Assembly (NCBI RefSeq): GCF_037102585.1
Contig: NW_027043838.1
Coordinates: 1,488,001-1,552,000 of the forward strand
Source: Saccharomycopsis crataegensis
Lineage: Eukaryota; Ascomycota; Saccharomycetes; Ascoideales; Saccharomycopsidaceae
Direction of reading: 5' to 3'
Length of the DNA stretch: 64,000 bases
Shown one piece after another: positions 60,162-64,000 of the stretch. How positions within the stretch are numbered: position 1 is the stretch's first letter; each line of letters begins with the position of its first letter. The translations under genes were made by a program, and so were the position numbers. The notes under the pieces were generated by a model. It did not search any database. It was not told the origin of the DNA and saw only the letters and a program-made list of their open reading frames with translations.

Positions 60162-63050
60162 TCACCAAAAGATCCATTGAAGAACCTTGATAATTAAAGC
60201 AAGACTCTTGTAAATGAGTTTGAAGAAGCTCATGGTCAACCATATAAAATATAGCAGTCCAATAATACTATACTCCACTACCAAGAAAAAGATTTTCTGG
60301 GCATAAAGACCATCACTATTCATTTTGAAAAGCCTATTATTACTATAGGATAACTTTTCATTGATATTCTTCAAATTGATCGACAACCCAGTGTTGATTT
60401 TTGAAATCAATCTGTCGGCAGTCGACAACAATTGGTCGATTTTATCCGAATGGTTATCATTAAGGTTGGATTTCATCTTGCTTAGTCTTTCAATCTCTTT
60501 TGTTAAAAACTTCAAATAAATTGGCAACAAATTGGAGATCCATTCAAAAGAACTGTTTGTCAGGTCGTAAAGAGCCAGAAATTCTGATACTGACGAAATC
60601 TGATTCTCCGGTCTGCTACTTAGAGGAGAAGATGCCAAAGAAGAAGAATTCGAAGACCCTGGACCATTGCGTTTTGTAAGTTCGAATGCTCTGGAATATT
60701 TATATCGTTGAATTTCCACATGGTTATTAATCAACGAGAGCCTGATATTTGCCAGCCTGATTTCGTCTCGCAAACCGGTTCTGAAACATGCCTGTCGTTT
60801 AGAATGATTCTCGTCTTCAACATGAGAGGGGTTGTCCAATGCATTTTCTGTCTCTTTGCCTCGTTCTTCAGTCTCCTCAAAGTTATTAGATGAAGACCTG
60901 TGGGTTTCCGAGTACGGCTCTAATGAATTGTCATCTTCTTCAAATTCCACAAGATCATTATCTCTACCGATATTATGCACGAGCGGTTTCCCACCAACTT
61001 TCGGGGCCAACCCAAGTGATGATACAGACGACCCGTTGGAAACAATTCTTCTTGAAATCGGCTGGATAGGAACATTGCCAAGGATTTTCGTCACTCCATC
61101 ATCGGTATGGCCATCAAATGAATTATCCAAGTCTTTGAAAGATTTGTTGATATCATAGCCAATATCCACTAAACCCTCGCCCAATTTACCGCCGTCATTG
61201 GTGATTATTCCTCCCGCACTGGCATTATCTTTTGATTTATTGATCTTGCTAATCAATTTATTCTTGACAAACCCTTTGTTTTGTGATATCTTCTTCAATC
61301 TACTGGATACGTTATCCAATTTAGAACCTTCTTTGAGGAAAACTGGTTCGTCATTATTGAGCATCACCACGGGATCTATGGTTTCGTTTAACGACGGGGT
61401 GGAGAAATGGTGATGTTTCTTGTTTAATGGCGATTCTTCAATAACATTATTATTGTTGTTGTTTGGTTCCAATAAGCCCAAAGAATCTGAAACCATCGAG
61501 GTAGTACTCTCGTTCAATGGTTCTGGTACCGTCAACCCAACATTACTATGGTTAGAACTACTATTACTAAATGAGTTATTTTTGGTAGACTGATGATGAT
61601 TTTTGGTGGTGGAGACAAATGGAATTGATAATTGGAAATGGGAGTTTGAAATATTGAAATTCTCAAAACTCGAACTCGAGCGGCTCTTGTAGGATTTTTT
61701 CCGCAAATTGCTGCTATTCTTATTGAGTTTATTCAAAGAGCTACCGCTATTCTGTTTTTGTGGATGGTTATTATGATGGGTCTCCGGGGTATTGCTACTA
61801 TTGCGGCGGGAATAAAGCGGTTGTTTATGGTGGTGATTGATAATTCTGTGGGAGTCCCAATAATCTTGGAAAATCAACTGGCCCTTCGAGTTTTTTAAAA
61901 TATCCCAGTGTCTTCTTGACCAATAATAATTGTTAACTATTTCATAGCTAGGGATCGTCCAAATCAATTTTTTCTTTGGGTTAGTTGAGAAAGTGGTCGA
62001 CGCTAATGGATGGGTGAACCGTTTTTGTAAGGTTTGTAAAGAAGTCATGTCCCGTTTTTTCATCGCTTTCCGATTTCTAATGATTTGCAAAGGATTCCAA
62101 GATAATGTCAATCGTGTTTCCGAATCCTTATTGTAGTTATTGGTTTTCTTATTTTCATCATGATCATCGTCATCATCACCGTCGATCGACACTTCGTGAT
62201 CCCCTTCATCTGTGGTACTACTCGGTGTGAATGGTTGTTGATATTTTTCCAAAAATACATAATAAGCACTGAGAGACGCTCTGGCCCGCTCGGCTCTGAT
62301 CAATGTAGCCTTAGATACTAGCAATGATCGGCCATGTTTGTCGTCTGGCTGGTAGTAATCGGTGTCGAACTCAGAGGAAGGGCCGTCGGGGTTCATGAAA
62401 TTGTTATGTTGATGGTTATTGATTTTTCTAACCCGGGCATTGTATTGAGAGTTCAATTCTTTGACATTATAGGTCTTTAATGGGTCGGGGCAATTATAAT
62501 TGGGGTCGGCAAAGTCAGACATCATCGATTTTCTTAAATCCAAAAGCAACGGGGACAATTTCTTGATTTCTTCAATCACGGTTGGTTCATTGGTGTCAAT
62601 GATCCGGAGTATTTCATCATTATCATTCCCGATTGTCAAAGGGGATGGGTGATCCTCCAGCGATGCGAACGCTTTGTCATCGTCGTTTATCTTATTGACG
62701 GTCTCAGCAATCGATCGTGAATCATCATTGTCATTGTGGCGCTTGAAGAGTTTAATTTTGTTATTTGGTGTTTTTTCCAATGCTCTGACTCTCAATTCTT
62801 GTTCTTGCTCTAATGGATCTATACTATCCTCAAGGTTGGTTGATCTTGATATTTCGGACTCTGGGAAAGTTATGTTATCATTTGTGTGATGATGGTTCAG
62901 TCTGTCGGTGTACGAATCCGATAATTGGTAATCTCTAGGAGTCAGTTCATTGTCATTGATGGTAGAAGCAAGTGATACAAAATCTAATTTGAATCCAATG
63001 TTCTTGCGAATCTGCGATTTACTGCTAGAGTACCTCTTTCGTGAGTTCAT
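60162..63050 (-). CDS. Unrecognised large protein with a C-terminal membrane tail
   Basis: A 962-residue protein. Basic N-terminus (MNSRKRYSSSKSQIRKNIGFKLDF), then long Asn/Asp/Ser-rich disordered regions broken by conserved-looking blocks: LSPLLLDLRKSMMSDF, SKATLIRAERARASLSAYYVFLEKYQ, SWNPLQIIRNRKAMKKRD, and SYEIVNNYYWSRRHWDI. The C-terminal 150 residues are helical (SSFEWISNLLPIYLKFLTKEIERL) and end in a hydrophobic segment of about 45 residues (FFLVVEYSIIGLLYFIWL, then FFKLIYKSLALIIKVLQWIFW), so it looks tail-anchored, perhaps with two helices. I do not recognise the family. The WNPLQxIRNRK block would be a good search query. It is upstream of DSN1 on the same strand and shares an MCB element. 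Confidence 0.75.
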   Translation of the reverse strand: MNSRKRYSSSKSQIRKNIGFKLDFVSLASTINDNELTPRDYQLSDSYTDRLNHHHTNDNITFPESEISRSTNLEDSIDPLEQEQELRVRALEKTPNNKIKLFKRHNDNDDSRSIAETVNKINDDDKAFASLEDHPSPLTIGNDNDEILRIIDTNEPTVIEEIKKLSPLLLDLRKSMMSDFADPNYNCPDPLKTYNVKELNSQYNARVRKINNHQHNNFMNPDGPSSEFDTDYYQPDDKHGRSLLVSKATLIRAERARASLSAYYVFLEKYQQPFTPSSTTDEGDHEVSIDGDDDDDHDENKKTNNYNKDSETRLTLSWNPLQIIRNRKAMKKRDMTSLQTLQKRFTHPLASTTFSTNPKKKLIWTIPSYEIVNNYYWSRRHWDILKNSKGQLIFQDYWDSHRIINHHHKQPLYSRRNSSNTPETHHNNHPQKQNSGSSLNKLNKNSSNLRKKSYKSRSSSSFENFNISNSHFQLSIPFVSTTKNHHQSTKNNSFSNSSSNHSNVGLTVPEPLNESTTSMVSDSLGLLEPNNNNNNVIEESPLNKKHHHFSTPSLNETIDPVVMLNNDEPVFLKEGSKLDNVSSRLKKISQNKGFVKNKLISKINKSKDNASAGGIITNDGGKLGEGLVDIGYDINKSFKDLDNSFDGHTDDGVTKILGNVPIQPISRRIVSNGSSVSSLGLAPKVGGKPLVHNIGRDNDLVEFEEDDNSLEPYSETHRSSSNNFEETEERGKETENALDNPSHVEDENHSKRQACFRTGLRDEIRLANIRLSLINNHVEIQRYKYSRAFELTKRNGPGSSNSSSLASSPLSSRPENQISSVSEFLALYDLTNSSFEWISNLLPIYLKFLTKEIERLSKMKSNLNDNHSDKIDQLLSTADRLISKINTGLSINLKNINEKLSYSNNRLFKMNSDGLYAQKIFFLVVEYSIIGLLYFIWLTMSFFKLIYKSLALIIKVLQWIFW

Positions 63051-64000
63051 TGTTGGAGAAACTCTAGTGATGACGATGGTCGTAGTGTTAGTTTGGCACT
63101 TTTTCTCTCGCTTTGTATGTTACTGGCGTTTAAATATCATTGACGTTTTTTTTTGTTTTTTTTGTTTTTATTTTATTGTTTTGTTATATTTTAATAGTAC
63201 ACTCTGGTATTCTAGTGGCTTGTTATAGGTTAATAATTGCTTTATATTCATTTTCCTGTCAGAGTTTGTCAGCCATACAAATTTATCGCCATCTAACAAA
63301 ACCACAGGGTTCCTAGTACTTACACATGCTCCAACACGGTGGATCTTGGCAACATTTCCGTCACCTGACACGCGTGATAATCACATGCACATGTACATGT
63401 ACACACGTGCTATGTGAGTGTGCGTGTGCGTCGGTCAACATGCATCAATTGGAATAAGGAAAAGAAAAAAAAAATTTTATAATAGTGATATTATTTCGTT
63501 GTTGTTTTAAAGGCAATACAAAAAAAAAAAAAATGTAAGGTTTTTGATTCGGATTGTGAATTTATTGGGGAGCTTCCCTTATATTAAGATGATGATTCTG
63601 CAGAAGAAGAGCTCCAGTAATGAGGAACCAGTTATGGATGGACCACCAGCTATAGGGTTCCGACAACGGGAGAAGGAACATGAGCCGAAAACCGAAACAA
63701 ATCCACACCACTGTATAGTTTGTCACCCTCACTAAATTATTCGTCGTTCTCTGCTCATAAAATAGTACCTTACAAAGGTGTATTCCTTGCAATTGTGGTA
63801 CGGTACAGTCTCGCCGGTTCAGAATAATTGCGATCAAGTGGCACTGAGAAGGAATCCAGGGTCGAAGTAGATTCAGGCGATTGTGAAGTATTGTTTGGCA
63901 ATTCAAGAGAAAAATAAATCTTGTGAGGCTAAGGTTGAAGCTTAAAGAAAATAACAAAAATCGTACGGAAGTAAGCAGACAGTTAGAACAGATCAGCGGG
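63051..64000. other. Right-edge region without a supported gene
   Basis: Contains the promoter of the large tail-anchored protein gene (T-rich at 63146-63180), ACGCGT at 63370-63375, CACGTG at 63404-63409 within ACATGT/CACA-type repeats (63388-63432), and a less AT-rich block from 63580 to the edge. Frames at 63544-63735 (TTG start) and 63562-63957 on the minus strand look non-coding. Confidence 0.4.
63370..63375. promoter_or_regulatory. MCB element upstream of the tail-anchored protein gene
   Basis: ACGCGT about 320 bases upstream of the ATG at 63050, matching the elements upstream of DSN1. Confidence 0.35.

Noticed and set aside
63562-63957. 131-codon minus-strand frame at the right edge
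   Set aside because: Composition looks random, with no recognisable motif and no start context; neighbouring plus-strand frames are equally poor.

Overview
This window looks like a chromosomal segment of a budding yeast (Saccharomycotina). It is AT-rich and gene-dense. Every gene I could identify is a yeast housekeeping orthologue: SUN-family wall protein, ATG12, ASN1, PI31/FUB1, ARP10, RAD17, TVP15, a 14-3-3 protein, UBC13, PSA1, CEX1, RBK1, GUS1, IPP1, TRP1, UBA3, SDH1, EXO70, TRS20 and DSN1. Introns use GTAAGT, GTATGT or GTGAGT donors and usually a TACTAAC branch point. Highly expressed genes (ASN1, IPP1, GUS1) favour TTG for Leu and use almost no CTG. Three in-frame CTG codons fall where relatives carry a small or polar residue, which suggests, without proving, a CUG-Ser clade species.

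Layout. 1-5.3 kb: the 3' end of an unrecognised gene, a 2 kb gene-free stretch, a SUN-family wall protein and ATG12. 5.8-11 kb: ASN1, a PI31-like proteasome regulator and an unrecognised spliced gene. 11-16 kb: divergent ARP10 and RAD17, then TVP15 on the minus strand, which needs five exons including a 7-nt microexon. 16.9-24.4 kb: the 14-3-3 gene (probable 735-nt 5'UTR intron), UBC13 (one intron), a small spliced gene for a membrane/coiled-coil protein, a low-complexity protein and PSA1. 26-30 kb: CEX1 and RBK1. 31.6-35 kb: two unrecognised genes, a four-span membrane protein and a secreted protein with dibasic sites. 35.5-41.2 kb: GUS1, IPP1, TRP1 and UBA3. 41.4-49 kb: a CSI2/PRM5-like membrane protein, SDH1 and EXO70. 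49.7-57 kb: a membrane-anchored coiled-coil protein, a YMR196W-like glucosidase-family protein (one intron) and TRS20 (one intron). 57.4-63 kb: DSN1 and a large unrecognised protein with a C-terminal hydrophobic tail. The last 950 bases hold no gene I can support.

The genes do not form a single pathway; they are an ordinary mix of housekeeping functions. Several are subunits of complexes encoded elsewhere (dynactin, 9-1-1 clamp, exocyst, TRAPP, MIND, complex II). I saw no mobile element, rRNA, tRNA or CRISPR array. The most noteworthy points are the TVP15 gene structure, the 14-3-3 5'UTR intron, paired splice acceptors in the 9.4-11 kb gene, and the unrecognised proteins.
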